DNA of 64,000 bases from CAZZNQ01 sp964655775 (GTDB lineage: Bacteria > Planctomycetota > Brocadiia > SM23-32): contig CAZZNQ010000010.1 of the NCBI GenBank assembly GCA_964655775.1, forward strand, positions 1 to 64,000, read 5' to 3'. The stretch's first letter is position 1. The number at the start of each line of letters is the position of its first letter. Positions 49,199-58,568 of the stretch are shown piece by piece. The position numbers and the translations under genes are program-made. The notes below the pieces were generated by a model that worked only from the letters and a program-made list of their open reading frames with translations, had not been told where the DNA came from and did not search any database.

Positions 49199-50209
49199 TT
49201 GTCACGCTCGAACCAGTCACCCGCCTCGCTGCAGCAGGCGTATGCCGACTTCTTCCCCGTCGGGGCGGCCGTCAGCCCCGAGGTGATCGAATCGCACGGC
49301 GAACTTCTTCGCCGCCACTTCGGTAGCCTGACCTGCGAGAACGACCTGAAGTTCGCGCGCACCCAGCCCGAGGAGGGGACTTTCACCTTCGAGCGCTCCG
49401 ACCGGATCATTGCCTTTGCACGGGAGCACGGCATGAAGGTCCGGGGCCACACGCTCGTCTGGCACCAGGCGCTTCCCGACTGGCCCTTCGTCGGCGGGGA
49501 TGGCGCCCCGGCCACACGCCGTAGCGTGCTTGAACGACTGGAAGAACACATCCACACCGTGCTCGCCCACACCCGGGGAGACGTCTACTGCTGGGACGTC
49601 GTCAACGAGGCCGTCGACGAACGCAACGGCGGCTTCCTGCGCGACACTCCATGGCTGCAAGCCGTGGGGAAGGATTACCTGGACATGGCCTTCCGGTTCG
49701 CACATGAAGCGGATCCGGACGCCGCGCTTTTCTACAACGACTGCCACACGGACGCGCCGGATCGGCACGCTCTCATCATGCGATTGCTCAGGGGCATGCT
49801 GGACCGCGGCGTGCCCGTCCACGGCATGGGTATGCAGGCGCATTCGCGCATAGACAATCTGGACGTCGCCCGGCTGCGCGCAGCGATCGAGGACTTCGCA
49901 TCCCTGGGCCTACAGGTACAGATCACCGAGTTTGATCTGTCACTCTACCGCGACGTCGGCGGACCTGAGGAGGCCCTGAAAGCACCGCCGGCCGGCAGAC
50001 TGGAGGAGCAAGCGCGCCTCTATGACGAACTGTTCGCGATGCTGCGAGACGTGAGCCAACTGGTGACCGGTTTCACCTTCTGGGGCGTGGCGGACGACCG
50101 AACCTGGCTGGACAACTTCCCGGTGAAGGGCCGCAAGAACTGGCCGCTCCTGTTCGACGAACGTCACGAACCGAAAGATGCGTTCCGCCGCGTTGTCGAA
50201 GGGGCCTGA
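49199..50209 (+). CDS. GH10 endo-1,4-beta-xylanase without signal peptide
   Basis: Xylan- or xylooligosaccharide-cleaving retaining glycosidase of 336 residues. Acid/base Glu137 is in CWDVVNEAVDE and nucleophile Glu244 in VQITEFDLS, both exact GH10 signatures. Other GH10 markers are TCENDLKFARTQP (about 45-57), VRGHTLVWHQALPDW (about 81-95) and FTFWGVADDRTWLDN (about 292-306). No secretion signal exists: the frame begins at TTG 49199 with MSRSNQSPASLQQAYADFFPVG directly before the barrel, so it is probably intracellular and acts on imported oligomers. The TTG start has a weak ribosome site. A neighbouring exported glycosidase could supply oligomers. Confidence 0.93.
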   Translation: MSRSNQSPASLQQAYADFFPVGAAVSPEVIESHGELLRRHFGSLTCENDLKFARTQPEEGTFTFERSDRIIAFAREHGMKVRGHTLVWHQALPDWPFVGGDGAPATRRSVLERLEEHIHTVLAHTRGDVYCWDVVNEAVDERNGGFLRDTPWLQAVGKDYLDMAFRFAHEADPDAALFYNDCHTDAPDRHALIMRLLRGMLDRGVPVHGMGMQAHSRIDNLDVARLRAAIEDFASLGLQVQITEFDLSLYRDVGGPEEALKAPPAGRLEEQARLYDELFAMLRDVSQLVTGFTFWGVADDRTWLDNFPVKGRKNWPLLFDERHEPKDAFRRVVEGA

Positions 50210-50293
50210 GTGCGAGCCGCGCCGGGATTCGAGCCGAGACGGTTCGCGGAAAGTTGTGAGTCGACAATGGACTATGCGCAGGGAGTCTGAGCA

Positions 50294-51838
50294 ATGGCGG
50301 AGATAGCCGATGTGGGATTCCGTTGCCTTCTCGTGGCACTCGCGTCGGTTCTGTGCCTGCCCGTCCTGAGCGGGTGCGCCGCCTCCCAGCCGGACCCGGA
50401 GCCGCCTCGTGTGCTGGCCAGCGAGGCCGAATGGAGATGCGATCTGGATCAGCTCTGGCGCGGCGTGGACCTCGACGTGGGTGAATCGAGCACCGTCGAG
50501 CTGAGCGACGGCACGATGGCCGAGGTGAGGGTGCTGGCGCTCAACGAGATCCGCGACAGCGTTCGCAATGCGGTGCGGCGGGCCGAGGTACGCGTCGAGG
50601 TGAACGGCGAGCCGGCCACTCTCGTCTCCGCCACCTATCACCTGCCCGTGGCGGTCGGCGGGGTCCAGGTCGACTGCCCCGTCACCGCCGGGTACCTCAC
50701 GAACTCCCGCGCGAACAACTGGCGCCTCCGCAAGGACGTGCGCCTGCGGCTGTGGCCGGGCGGTTCGCCGTGGATCCGGCCCGGCACTTTCGCCTATCCG
50801 GTCAAGCAGCGCTGGTTCGCAACCGATACCCAGATGGGCAACGAGCCCGTGTTCGTCGACGGACCGGAGCCGACCGCCGACACTAACGTCTACTACCACA
50901 ACGGTCTGGACATCGGCGGCATGGAGGGCGAGGTGCCCGTTCTGGCATCCGTGGACGGCGTGGTGGTGCAGGTGGGCGAGGAAAGGCTGCCCGATGCCTA
51001 CGCGAGTACGCGCTACGACAAGATGAGCATCCTGGACCGGCGCGGCTGGCTGCACGGCTACTACCACCTGCAGTCCTTCGAGCCGTGGGTGAAGCCGGGC
51101 GTGGTCGTCAGGATGGGGCAGCGCATCGGCACGCTCGGCAAGGAAGGGCACAGCGGCGGCTGGTCGCACCTGCACTTCGGGCTGTGGAACCCACAGCCGT
51201 CCGGCCGCAACGGTTCCGGCGAGGCATACGCATTCGCCTGGCAGGCTTACATCGACCAGTACAAACCGCGCGTCATCGCCGTGGCGCGGCCACATCATCT
51301 GCTGTGGACGGGCGAGACGGCCCGCCTGGACGCCTCGCCGTCGTGGAGCGCTTCCGGCAAGATCGCCCGTTACGAGTGGACGTTCACGGACGGCAGCGCC
51401 GCCGCCGGCCCCATCGTGGAGCGCCAGTACGAGAAAGCTGGCGTCTACAGCGAGATCCTCAAGGTTACCGACTCCGAAGGCAACGTCGACTATGACTTCG
51501 CCGTGGTGCAGGTGCTGAACCGCGACAACCCGGACCAGCGGCCCCCCAGCATCCACGCAGCTTACTGGCCCACGCTGGACCTGAGGGCCGGCCGGGAGAT
51601 CGCGTTCAGCGTCCGCACGTTCGGCACCACGCATGGCGAGGAGGTCTGGGATTTCGGCGACGGTTCGCCGACGGTCACGACGAGGTCCGACGGCTGTGTC
51701 GACCCTATGAACCCGGAGGGCTACGCATACACCGCGCATACGTATAAGGAGCCGGGCGAGTACATTGTCACGGTCCGGCGCGAAAACGAGCACGGGCAGC
51801 AAGCTATCTGTCACCTGCAGGTGACGGTCGACAAGTAA
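50294..51838 (+). CDS. Lipoprotein with M23 metallopeptidase and two PKD-like domains
   Basis: Envelope protein of 514 residues. Signal peptide with lipobox VLSGC (Cys about 28). The M23 domain (about 190-310) keeps the zinc ligands: His-Asp in YYHNGLDIGG, then GWLHGYYHLQSF and WSHLHFGLW, so it should be catalytic, unlike the LytM protein at 27577. Two PKD-like beta domains follow (about 335-415, ARLDASPSWSASGKIARYEWTFTDGSAA; about 430-514, EVWDFGDGSPTVTT ... HTYKEPGEYIVTV). It probably cleaves peptide cross-links or a glycine-rich surface polymer. Confidence 0.88.
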   Translation: MAEIADVGFRCLLVALASVLCLPVLSGCAASQPDPEPPRVLASEAEWRCDLDQLWRGVDLDVGESSTVELSDGTMAEVRVLALNEIRDSVRNAVRRAEVRVEVNGEPATLVSATYHLPVAVGGVQVDCPVTAGYLTNSRANNWRLRKDVRLRLWPGGSPWIRPGTFAYPVKQRWFATDTQMGNEPVFVDGPEPTADTNVYYHNGLDIGGMEGEVPVLASVDGVVVQVGEERLPDAYASTRYDKMSILDRRGWLHGYYHLQSFEPWVKPGVVVRMGQRIGTLGKEGHSGGWSHLHFGLWNPQPSGRNGSGEAYAFAWQAYIDQYKPRVIAVARPHHLLWTGETARLDASPSWSASGKIARYEWTFTDGSAAAGPIVERQYEKAGVYSEILKVTDSEGNVDYDFAVVQVLNRDNPDQRPPSIHAAYWPTLDLRAGREIAFSVRTFGTTHGEEVWDFGDGSPTVTTRSDGCVDPMNPEGYAYTAHTYKEPGEYIVTVRRENEHGQQAICHLQVTVDK

Positions 51839-51977
51839 GGCCCCGGATGGTGGCACGCGACCGTCCGCTATGCTATGCTCGCGCAGGTCCGCGCGGCGAG
51901 AGAGAGAACGTCGCGGGCCGGCGTCGTGTCGTTCACGTCGCATTCAGCATCCCTTTGAGAAAGGTGCAGGCCGTCCG

Positions 51978-52757
51978 ATGAAGATCTACATCCATACCGA
52001 TCTGGAAGGCATAAGCGGCATCGACCGGAGCGAGCAGGTACCCCGGAGCGGCGACGAGTACCGGGCCTGCTGTGAGAAGCTCATGGCCGACCTGAACGCG
52101 GCCGTGGCCGGCGCGTTCGACGGCGGCGCCGATCACGTGACCGTGCTGGACAGCCACGGCGGAGGCGGCAACTTCATTCTGGACCTGCTGGACGAACGCG
52201 CCGAGAACGACACCCGCCCGAACAAGAAGTGGTGGGGCATAATGGACGGCAGTTACGACGGCACGTTCTTCATCGGCGCGCACGCGATGGCCGGCACCAT
52301 CAACGGCTTCTTGGATCACACGCAATCCTCCACCACGTGGTTCAACTACTACATCAACGGTCGGCGCGTTGGCGAGTTAGGACAGTGGGCCACAATAGCG
52401 GGCGCGTTCGAGGTGCCGATGCTCATGGTGTCCGGCGACGTGGCCGCCTGCGCCGAGGCGCGCGCTTTCTTCAATCCCGTGGAGACGGCGGCCGTCAAGC
52501 AGGGCCTGGGGCGCAACCGCGCCGATGCCCTCCCGGAGGAGGAGGCACAGGCCCTGATCCGTGAAGCGGCGCGGAAGGCCGTGGCCCTGGCCGACGAGGC
52601 GAAGCCGTTCAAGCCACTGTTGCCGATGGATATCAAGCTGGAGGTCTACCGTTCGGACTTCGGGGATAACTTCGCCGAGAAGAGGGGCGTCGAACGCCTG
52701 GATGCGCGCACGATCCGGAAGGTGACGTCCGACCGGCTCGACATCCTGTTCGGCTGA
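51978..52757 (+). CDS. M55-family D-aminopeptidase (DppA-like)
   Basis: Zinc aminopeptidase of 259 residues that removes N-terminal D-amino acids from peptides, for example D-Ala-containing wall fragments. Family pattern: MKIYIHTDLEGISGI (residues 1-15, metal-binding Asp8 and Glu10), VTVLDSHGGGGNFILDLL (about 54-71), FFIGAHAMAGTINGFLDHTQS (about 96-116) and PMLMVSGDVAACAEA (about 146-160). Start ATG 51978 is taken because the family N-terminus begins exactly there. In Bacillus, DppA is encoded with a dipeptide ABC transporter; a similar transporter lies at the left end of this window but far away. Confidence 0.92.
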   Translation: MKIYIHTDLEGISGIDRSEQVPRSGDEYRACCEKLMADLNAAVAGAFDGGADHVTVLDSHGGGGNFILDLLDERAENDTRPNKKWWGIMDGSYDGTFFIGAHAMAGTINGFLDHTQSSTTWFNYYINGRRVGELGQWATIAGAFEVPMLMVSGDVAACAEARAFFNPVETAAVKQGLGRNRADALPEEEAQALIREAARKAVALADEAKPFKPLLPMDIKLEVYRSDFGDNFAEKRGVERLDARTIRKVTSDRLDILFG

Positions 52758-52792
52758 GGCGCACGCATTCCGCCAACGGACGGAGACGGCCA

Positions 52793-53098
52793 ATGGATGA
52801 ACGGTATCCCCGTGTGAGGCTGTTCCGGCTAGTGATGCTGGCCGCCGGCTGGCTGGCCGTCGTGGTCGGCGGCATGGGCATGGCGACGTCGATCTTCGGG
52901 CACGCGAACTGGGTTCTCTCCTGCTTCATCATTCTTGCTGCCGGCGCCTGCATGCTCGGAATCGGCCAGGTGCTGCTCCTTCTGCTGAATATGGCCGAGG
53001 AGGTCACGGAGGTACGCGGCATGATGTTGCTGCGGAAATCCGACGACCTGGACGAACCGAGCACAGAGCCCGAAACTCGCACGTCCGAGTGGGAGTGA
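52793..53098 (+). CDS. Small two-span membrane protein
   Basis: A 101-residue protein with two hydrophobic segments (about 13-36, VMLAAGWLAVVVGGMGMA; about 43-68, LSCFIILAAGACMLGIGQVLLLLLNM) and an acidic cytosolic tail. It begins 33 bases after the M55 gene and is probably co-transcribed. No family is recognised. An accessory or small-scaffold role is possible, but nothing indicates it. Confidence 0.6.
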   Translation: MDERYPRVRLFRLVMLAAGWLAVVVGGMGMATSIFGHANWVLSCFIILAAGACMLGIGQVLLLLLNMAEEVTEVRGMMLLRKSDDLDEPSTEPETRTSEWE

Positions 53099-53116
53099 CG
53101 GCGGACGCCCAGCGCC

Positions 53117-55195
53117 CTACTCCTGGCGCAGAAGAATCCGCCCCCGGCGCACCGCGAAGGTGTCGTCTCCAGAGAAGACGAGGTGGACGACCCGACCGTC
53201 GTCGCTCATCCACTTCGTGGGGAAGCTGCCCGTCTCCCCCGGCCCGACGTCCCACAGCGGCGTGAACAGCACCGTCGTCCACGGCCCCCACGGCTCGGGC
53301 GCGTCATAGACACCGAACCCGCCCTGGAACCGCACCTTCGGGTCGTGGGGGTGGTTGGGGAGCATCTGCCACCACAGGTACCGTTCCAGTCCAGCATTGT
53401 AGGTGACGGCCGAGCGCAGGCACCGGCCCTCGTGCTCGAAGACCGCCCCCCTCCTGCTGATGTCACGCGCCCAGTGGGGCCGACCTTGACCGTCGACACG
53501 GGTAAAGAACTCATATGCCGAGCGGTCCGCAACGGCATCCCTCGGCATCCGGGCGAGGATCATGCGATCTGCCGCGCGATAGGCGGACGGATGATCGTGC
53601 GAGTAGACGTAAACGTAATCGTCGCGCGCGCCCTCGTAGTTGCGGCCGAAGTTCAGGAACGTGCAGTAGCCCAGCGCGCGGAAACTCCAGTCGGCCCAGG
53701 TCCATGACTCGGCGTGATCGGCCGACCAGACGAGCCGGCAGTGCTCGCCCTTATGGTTGGCGTTCCGCAGCCACATGTAGAGCACGCCGTCCACCATCAG
53801 TATCCCGCTTGCCTTCATCCCGGTCCGGCCGGGACCGTATTCCTGCTCGACGTCCGAGCGGATGTTGACGCCCTCGACATCCGGCGGATCGCCCGACACC
53901 CTGGCGACGCCCATGCTGAGCTTCTCGGGCACGGGCGGGTCGAATCCCCAACCGTCGCCGTAGGCCGTGTAGAGATCGCCGTCGTCGGCCCACGTAAGCG
54001 GCCAGTTGTCGCTTCCGTCGCGTCCGCGCATGTGGCAGAGCCGGACAATGCTGGACTGTGGCCCCCACTCGATGCCGCCTATCACGCGACTGGCAGGGCA
54101 CGGCGGCAGCACCGCCTCCATGAGGGGCCGAAACAGGAACTCGTCGGCGCCCGTCCACGCCGGGTCGCCGATCAGTTCTCCGAAGCGCACAGCGATCAGA
54201 TCGAGTCCGGGCACCACCAGCAGCACCTGGTCCCCTGCTCCCCTCCCCGCGAAGGCATTCAGCGGAACGGACGGCCACGCGCCGTCGTGGTTCACCCACC
54301 AGCACAGCCCCGATGCCGGCGCGGCGGGATCCATCGAGCGGTCCGGAAGTGGCGTGCCGGCGTAGCTGACGGCCCGTTCGACGGCGCCCGGATCGAGTAT
54401 CTGCCTTCCGTCCCAATCGCCGCCGCACAGCATCAGCCGCCCCAGGCGGGCGACCGCACGCGGCGTCCAGTTGCCACCTCCCCAGTTGGCCACCAGCGGC
54501 AGCCCATCGGTCACGTAGGTCCGGCCGTAGCCGATCTGCCATTCGTCGTCGGGCACGCCGATCGGCCTCATCACACGCTCGCGAAGCAGCGTGCGGATGT
54601 CCTCGTGTTCGGTGCCGCGCAGCGCGGCCGTCACGGCATACGCGAGCATCGCCATGCCGGTGTTGCTGTAGTCGTAGCGCGAGCCGGGCTCGAAGATGAC
54701 GGGCGCCTCGTCGCGCGCAATGGTGAACGGATTCGGTTCGCGCCGCCAGAACGCGCCCTTCCATCCGGGCAGCGACTTCTGACTGAGCGAATGCTTGGAC
54801 CCGAGCTGCCGCCGGTCGATGGCGTCCAGTGCAGGATTCTCCAGGCCGCTACAGTGCGTCGCCAGATGCCGGATGGTGATGCAGGACTTAACCCGATCGC
54901 CGCGCCATTGCGGTATGTATTCGCAGGCCGCGTCGTCCGGACCCAGGAGCCCGTCCTGCAGCGCAAGGGCGAGCGACGTGCCGCCGACAAGCGCTTTGGC
55001 CAGGGACGCCGTGTAGTGCCGGCTCTCGGCCGATCGTCCTTCCGCGTGCCATTGCACCAGCACGCGGTCGTCGCGGATGACCAGCAGGGACTCCGTTCGG
55101 TGCCGCTCAAGCTCCGCTCTCAGCGCCTCCAGACGCCCGGACGACATGCCGCACTCCTCGGGTCTCGCGCGCAGCCATGTGAACCGCTCAGCCAT
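53117..55195 (-). CDS. Beta-lactamase-like serine hydrolase fused to a DUF4185-like propeller domain
   Basis: A 692-residue fusion with no signal peptide. The N-terminal half (about 10-350) is a class C beta-lactamase/D-aminopeptidase-type fold: catalytic tetrad start SLAK (about 69-72) in HYTASLAKALVGGTSL, YSN in YDYSNTGMAML (about 185), and the third motif region near WWVNHDGAW (about 295), which lacks a clear KTG. The C-terminal half is beta-propeller-like with WADDGDLYTAYGDGWGFD (about 405-423), MLWRNANHKGEH type blades and LYWWQMLPNHPHD, resembling DUF4185. Start ATG 55195 follows AAGGAGAAGAG. Such fusions may be esterases acting on sugar esters; activity is unproven. Confidence 0.8.
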   Translation of the reverse strand: MAERFTWLRARPEECGMSSGRLEALRAELERHRTESLLVIRDDRVLVQWHAEGRSAESRHYTASLAKALVGGTSLALALQDGLLGPDDAACEYIPQWRGDRVKSCITIRHLATHCSGLENPALDAIDRRQLGSKHSLSQKSLPGWKGAFWRREPNPFTIARDEAPVIFEPGSRYDYSNTGMAMLAYAVTAALRGTEHEDIRTLLRERVMRPIGVPDDEWQIGYGRTYVTDGLPLVANWGGGNWTPRAVARLGRLMLCGGDWDGRQILDPGAVERAVSYAGTPLPDRSMDPAAPASGLCWWVNHDGAWPSVPLNAFAGRGAGDQVLLVVPGLDLIAVRFGELIGDPAWTGADEFLFRPLMEAVLPPCPASRVIGGIEWGPQSSIVRLCHMRGRDGSDNWPLTWADDGDLYTAYGDGWGFDPPVPEKLSMGVARVSGDPPDVEGVNIRSDVEQEYGPGRTGMKASGILMVDGVLYMWLRNANHKGEHCRLVWSADHAESWTWADWSFRALGYCTFLNFGRNYEGARDDYVYVYSHDHPSAYRAADRMILARMPRDAVADRSAYEFFTRVDGQGRPHWARDISRRGAVFEHEGRCLRSAVTYNAGLERYLWWQMLPNHPHDPKVRFQGGFGVYDAPEPWGPWTTVLFTPLWDVGPGETGSFPTKWMSDDGRVVHLVFSGDDTFAVRRGRILLRQE

Positions 55196-55355
55196 TGCTC
55201 TCTTCTCCTTGCGATTGGGTCCGGGCCGCGGGCATTGTAACCGAACGCACGCGCTTGGGCGCGTCGCTCCTTGCGCCGCCCGCCGCATCCGGTAAGGATA
55301 CTCGGACACTTCGTCCATCCTGCAGCGTCGACCACATCTACGAACGGAGCACGGC

Positions 55356-56537
55356 ATGAAGCCCCGCGAACGCGTTCTCGCCACCGTCCGCAACGAACCC
55401 GTGGACCGAATCCCCGTCTGCCATCTCAACTTTTCCGGCTACGCCGCCGAGGTGATCCTGGGCAAGAAGGACGTCTGGGTGGGTGGCGAGCATTCCCAAT
55501 GGGTCGCGATGAAGAAGCTGTGGGAGGGCGACGACGCCTACCGCGAATGGGAGGAGACGCGCGAGAAGGACGTGGTCGCCCTGCAGGAGGCGTGCGGACA
55601 CGACATGCTGCGCCTTCGCTACTGGCCGTGGACGCGCAAGCCCACTCGCCGGATCGACGAGCACACGTTCCTATTCGGCGATCCCGAAGGCGAGTGGTTC
55701 ACGATGACCTACGACCCTGAACTGGAACTCCTCACCCGGAAGGAAGGCGTCGGCGGGAGCGAGCGGCCGGTCTCCAGCAGCGACGTGGACCGCGAGCCGG
55801 ACGAGGACGCCCTGCGCCGCGAAGTCGAAGAGGCCGAGGCCCGGGCCGAACAGGCCCCGCCTCCGGAAAATCCCTACGACTACCTGAGGGACCAGATCGC
55901 CCGCTACCCGGACTACGTAATCCGCGCCGGCGGCGGGACCGTGTTCGTGGACATGCGTTCGCAGACCCAGCTCATCGAGTCGGCGCTCTGGCCGGATCTG
56001 TTCGCCCGCAAGCTCCTGGCCCAGGCGCGCTGGATCTGCAAGACCACCATCCCCTGGCTCGCTGAGACCGGCCTGGAGCTGAACGTCGCCGGCATGGATT
56101 TCTGCTTCCCGCAGGGACCGTGCATCTCTCCGGGCGTCTTCCGCGACGTGGTCGCGCCTGGGCTCAAGCTGATTGCGGACGAGTGCCATCGTCGGGGCAT
56201 GCGCTACTTCTACGCCAGCGATGGCAACTTCTGGCCGGTCGGCGACACGCTTTTCGAGGAGATCGGCATCGACGGCTGGTTCGAGACGGACAAGAGCTCC
56301 GGTATGGACATCCGCCGCCTGCGCGAGCAATACCCGAATCTCACGATCCAGGGCAACATCCGGGTACAGGTGCTCCACCGAGGCAGCCCGGACGACGTCA
56401 GGCGCGACGTGGCCGAGTGCCTGGAAGCCGCTCACGAGGTCGGCGGCGTCATCTGCGGGACGTCCAACATGATCATGCCCGGAACCCCGCCGGAGAACAT
56501 CCACGCCATGCTGGAGACCATCGAACGGCTCCGGTGA
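55356..56537 (+). CDS. Uroporphyrinogen decarboxylase-like (URO-D superfamily) protein
   Basis: TIM-barrel protein of 393 residues. The opening MKPRERVLATVRNEPVDRIPV and the ending GTSNMIMPGTPPENIHAMLETI are typical of the many URO-D-like paralogs in carbohydrate and C1 gene clusters. Central strands such as AGGGTVFVDMRSQTQLIE, LNVAGMDFCFPQGPCISP and ASDGNFWPVGDTLFEEIG are visible. The residues that fix heme-pathway URO-D (RQAGR region) are absent, so heme synthesis is unlikely; a methyl-transfer or demethylation role (as in MtaA/MtbA-like members) is more probable. It is divergent from the beta-lactamase-like gene. Its 3' end has a decayed partial copy at 58366. Confidence 0.85.
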   Translation: MKPRERVLATVRNEPVDRIPVCHLNFSGYAAEVILGKKDVWVGGEHSQWVAMKKLWEGDDAYREWEETREKDVVALQEACGHDMLRLRYWPWTRKPTRRIDEHTFLFGDPEGEWFTMTYDPELELLTRKEGVGGSERPVSSSDVDREPDEDALRREVEEAEARAEQAPPPENPYDYLRDQIARYPDYVIRAGGGTVFVDMRSQTQLIESALWPDLFARKLLAQARWICKTTIPWLAETGLELNVAGMDFCFPQGPCISPGVFRDVVAPGLKLIADECHRRGMRYFYASDGNFWPVGDTLFEEIGIDGWFETDKSSGMDIRRLREQYPNLTIQGNIRVQVLHRGSPDDVRRDVAECLEAAHEVGGVICGTSNMIMPGTPPENIHAMLETIERLR

Positions 56538-56568
56538 ACTCCCCCAGCCCGCCGCCGGCGGCGCCCGC

Positions 56569-58176
56569 CTAATCCGTCGGCGCGGGTCCCAACTTCAGGC
56601 CCTTCTGCTTGACGAGTGCCTTCAGTTCTCCATCTTCGCTGTCGCGGAGGTACTCATTGAACTTCGGCGTCTCGTCCACCAGCGCCTGAGCCTCTTTCGA
56701 CGACATGGGGGACAGGACCTTCGCCACGAGCTGCGGGATAGTGTACTTGCCGATCTCCTCGATCCTCAGGCCCGATACATCCAGCAACGGCTTCACGCGT
56801 TCGGTGGCGGCCAACGCTTCGGCCCGACCCACAGGTGTCCGACGAACCGCCAGTCGGCCAAACTCGGGATACTTTTCCTTCATCCGCATCCGCTCACTCC
56901 CCGCCATCTGCTCCAACTCGTCGAGCGTGTAACCTTCCTTGTGGAGGATGCCGGCGAGCGCCTTCTGCTCCCTCTGGGCGGTGTCCCTAATCCGCGGCAG
57001 GCAGGCCATCAGCAGGATAGGGTTCGGAACACGGGCCAGTTCGGCCCAGTCCATGCCGGGGAAGAAGTCCTCCGAGCCGTCTCGGATGTAGCGCTCGGCA
57101 GCCCTGTTCTGCAGTTCAGGGGGAACCGAGGCGATATGCTCCGCCAGGAAAGCGACTCCCGGGATGAACTGAAGCTCGTCCCACGTGTAGTCCATCGCGG
57201 AGATGAAACGCTCGACCCGTTCGCCAGCTACCGCCAAACGTTGTTCCCTGTCTGGCCAGTGGGCCAGACGCCTGAGTGAATCAGCAGTTCGGGGGGGCCT
57301 ATAGTTCCTCAGCAACTTCTCCAGCCGCTGCTCCTCTTGCGGCGGTTCCTTTCGCTCCAGTCGCGGAATCCCGTGTGCCGTAACCTTCATGTCTATCACC
57401 CTCGGAGGGGCTTCGTCCTCGAATGCCCTCCTGACCTCTCTTGCCACGTCGAAGCCTTCGTCCGTTAGTACGATCCAGCCTTGCGCCAGCGCATCAGCTA
57501 TGGCATTCCTGAACCGGGGCTCGATGGGTTTCCAGAGGATGGTACCTTTGGGCAAAGGCCAGTTTCCTTCCCGAAGGTAGACCACATAATCCTCCGCCGT
57601 ATCAAGCCGCGGACCATCGTAGTAGACCTGCGGCCCCTCCGAGAGTCTCCTCAGATGCTCCAAGGCGGCGACCATGTGGGTGAAAACACGGGATGGGGGC
57701 GCCGATTGCAGGCACCAGCGGCTCTCCATGTGCCCGACCCATTCGTGCCCGTACGGAAACAGCTTGATCCTGGCCTTGCCCTCCCAGTAGCCAGGCCTCT
57801 CGCGGCGTCCTTCCAACGCCACGCCGTAGTACATCGGGATGCCCACGATCACGCCCTCTATCGTGACGGCTCCGTCGTCCTCTTCGGGCCCCGTGACGGC
57901 CAGACCGGGCGACAGCTTGCCCTCCCACAGATCGTCCCATCCCGTGAACTCGGAGAAGTAAAGGTCCGGAAACACCCTCCGCAGCCGGCGCTGTTGCCCG
58001 TCACCCACCAAACGCACGAGATGGCGCTCCCGGTTCGGGTGCTCCACCGTATCCTCACCCAAGCCCGGTATCTGGAGCAGGTAGAGGTCCGACGACGTCT
58101 GCGCTGCCTGCGCCGAGGCGAAGAAGGAGCCCATCACACAGCATAGAGCAATCCAGGCGATCTTTCTGGAACGCAT
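56569..58176 (-). CDS. Exported protein of unknown function
   Basis: A 535-residue secreted protein with signal peptide (IAWIALCCVMGSFFASAQA). The body is charged and mostly helical from residue 200 on, with beta strands before. No family is recognised. The last 150 residues hold helix-hairpin-helix-like segments (ALAGILHKEGYTLDELEQMAG, VSGLRIEEIGKYTIPQLVAKVLSP) that repeat loosely. The gene lies between a URO-D-like gene and its decayed copy. A role in the sugar cluster is possible from position only. Confidence 0.6.
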   Translation of the reverse strand: MRSRKIAWIALCCVMGSFFASAQAAQTSSDLYLLQIPGLGEDTVEHPNRERHLVRLVGDGQQRRLRRVFPDLYFSEFTGWDDLWEGKLSPGLAVTGPEEDDGAVTIEGVIVGIPMYYGVALEGRRERPGYWEGKARIKLFPYGHEWVGHMESRWCLQSAPPSRVFTHMVAALEHLRRLSEGPQVYYDGPRLDTAEDYVVYLREGNWPLPKGTILWKPIEPRFRNAIADALAQGWIVLTDEGFDVAREVRRAFEDEAPPRVIDMKVTAHGIPRLERKEPPQEEQRLEKLLRNYRPPRTADSLRRLAHWPDREQRLAVAGERVERFISAMDYTWDELQFIPGVAFLAEHIASVPPELQNRAAERYIRDGSEDFFPGMDWAELARVPNPILLMACLPRIRDTAQREQKALAGILHKEGYTLDELEQMAGSERMRMKEKYPEFGRLAVRRTPVGRAEALAATERVKPLLDVSGLRIEEIGKYTIPQLVAKVLSPMSSKEAQALVDETPKFNEYLRDSEDGELKALVKQKGLKLGPAPTD

Positions 58177-58365
58177 CGTTGATCCTCCCTACCAAGGCTA
58201 AACTCGAAGGTCAGTCTCCTCGTCATTCTGCCCGTTCTCGTCGAATTCGCCGTCCTCTCCTCCGCGCATTGACGCTCAGCTCAAAGGCATTTTAGCTCAA
58301 GGCGAGACCGGATGCCCAAGCGGAACTTTGCATGTGGCGAATCGATCAGCGACGGTATTCGGTCG
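58177..58365. other. Non-coding stretch left of the URO-D remnant
   Basis: No gene seen. Contains a tandem pair AGCTCAAAGGC / AGCTCAAGGC around 58275-58303 of unknown meaning and the likely promoter zone of the minus-strand exported protein. Confidence 0.35.
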
Positions 58366-58499
58366 AAGGTCCGGCGCGAGGTGGCCGAGTGCCTGGAGGC
58401 CGCCCACGAGGTCGGCGGCGTCATCTGCACATGATCATGCCCGGCACCCCGCCGGAGAACATCCACGCCACGCTGGAGACCATCGAACGGCTGCGGTGA
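58366..58499 (+). pseudogene. Decayed 3' fragment of a URO-D-like gene
   Basis: Bases 58369-58499 match 56397-56537, the 3' end of the intact URO-D-like gene, at 124 of 131 aligned positions (about 95 percent). The fragment has lost 10 bases (GGGACGTCCA) after ATCTGC, which shifts the frame. It ends at the same TGA. Only the last 44 codons are left. It shows that a second, nearly identical URO-D-like gene, or a partial duplication of the first, once stood here. Confidence 0.88.
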
Positions 58500-58568
58500 C
58501 ACCCGTCGCGTTGGACCGCCGCGGGCCGTGCGCTATACTGATCGCGCACATCATCGGGAGCAGCGAAC

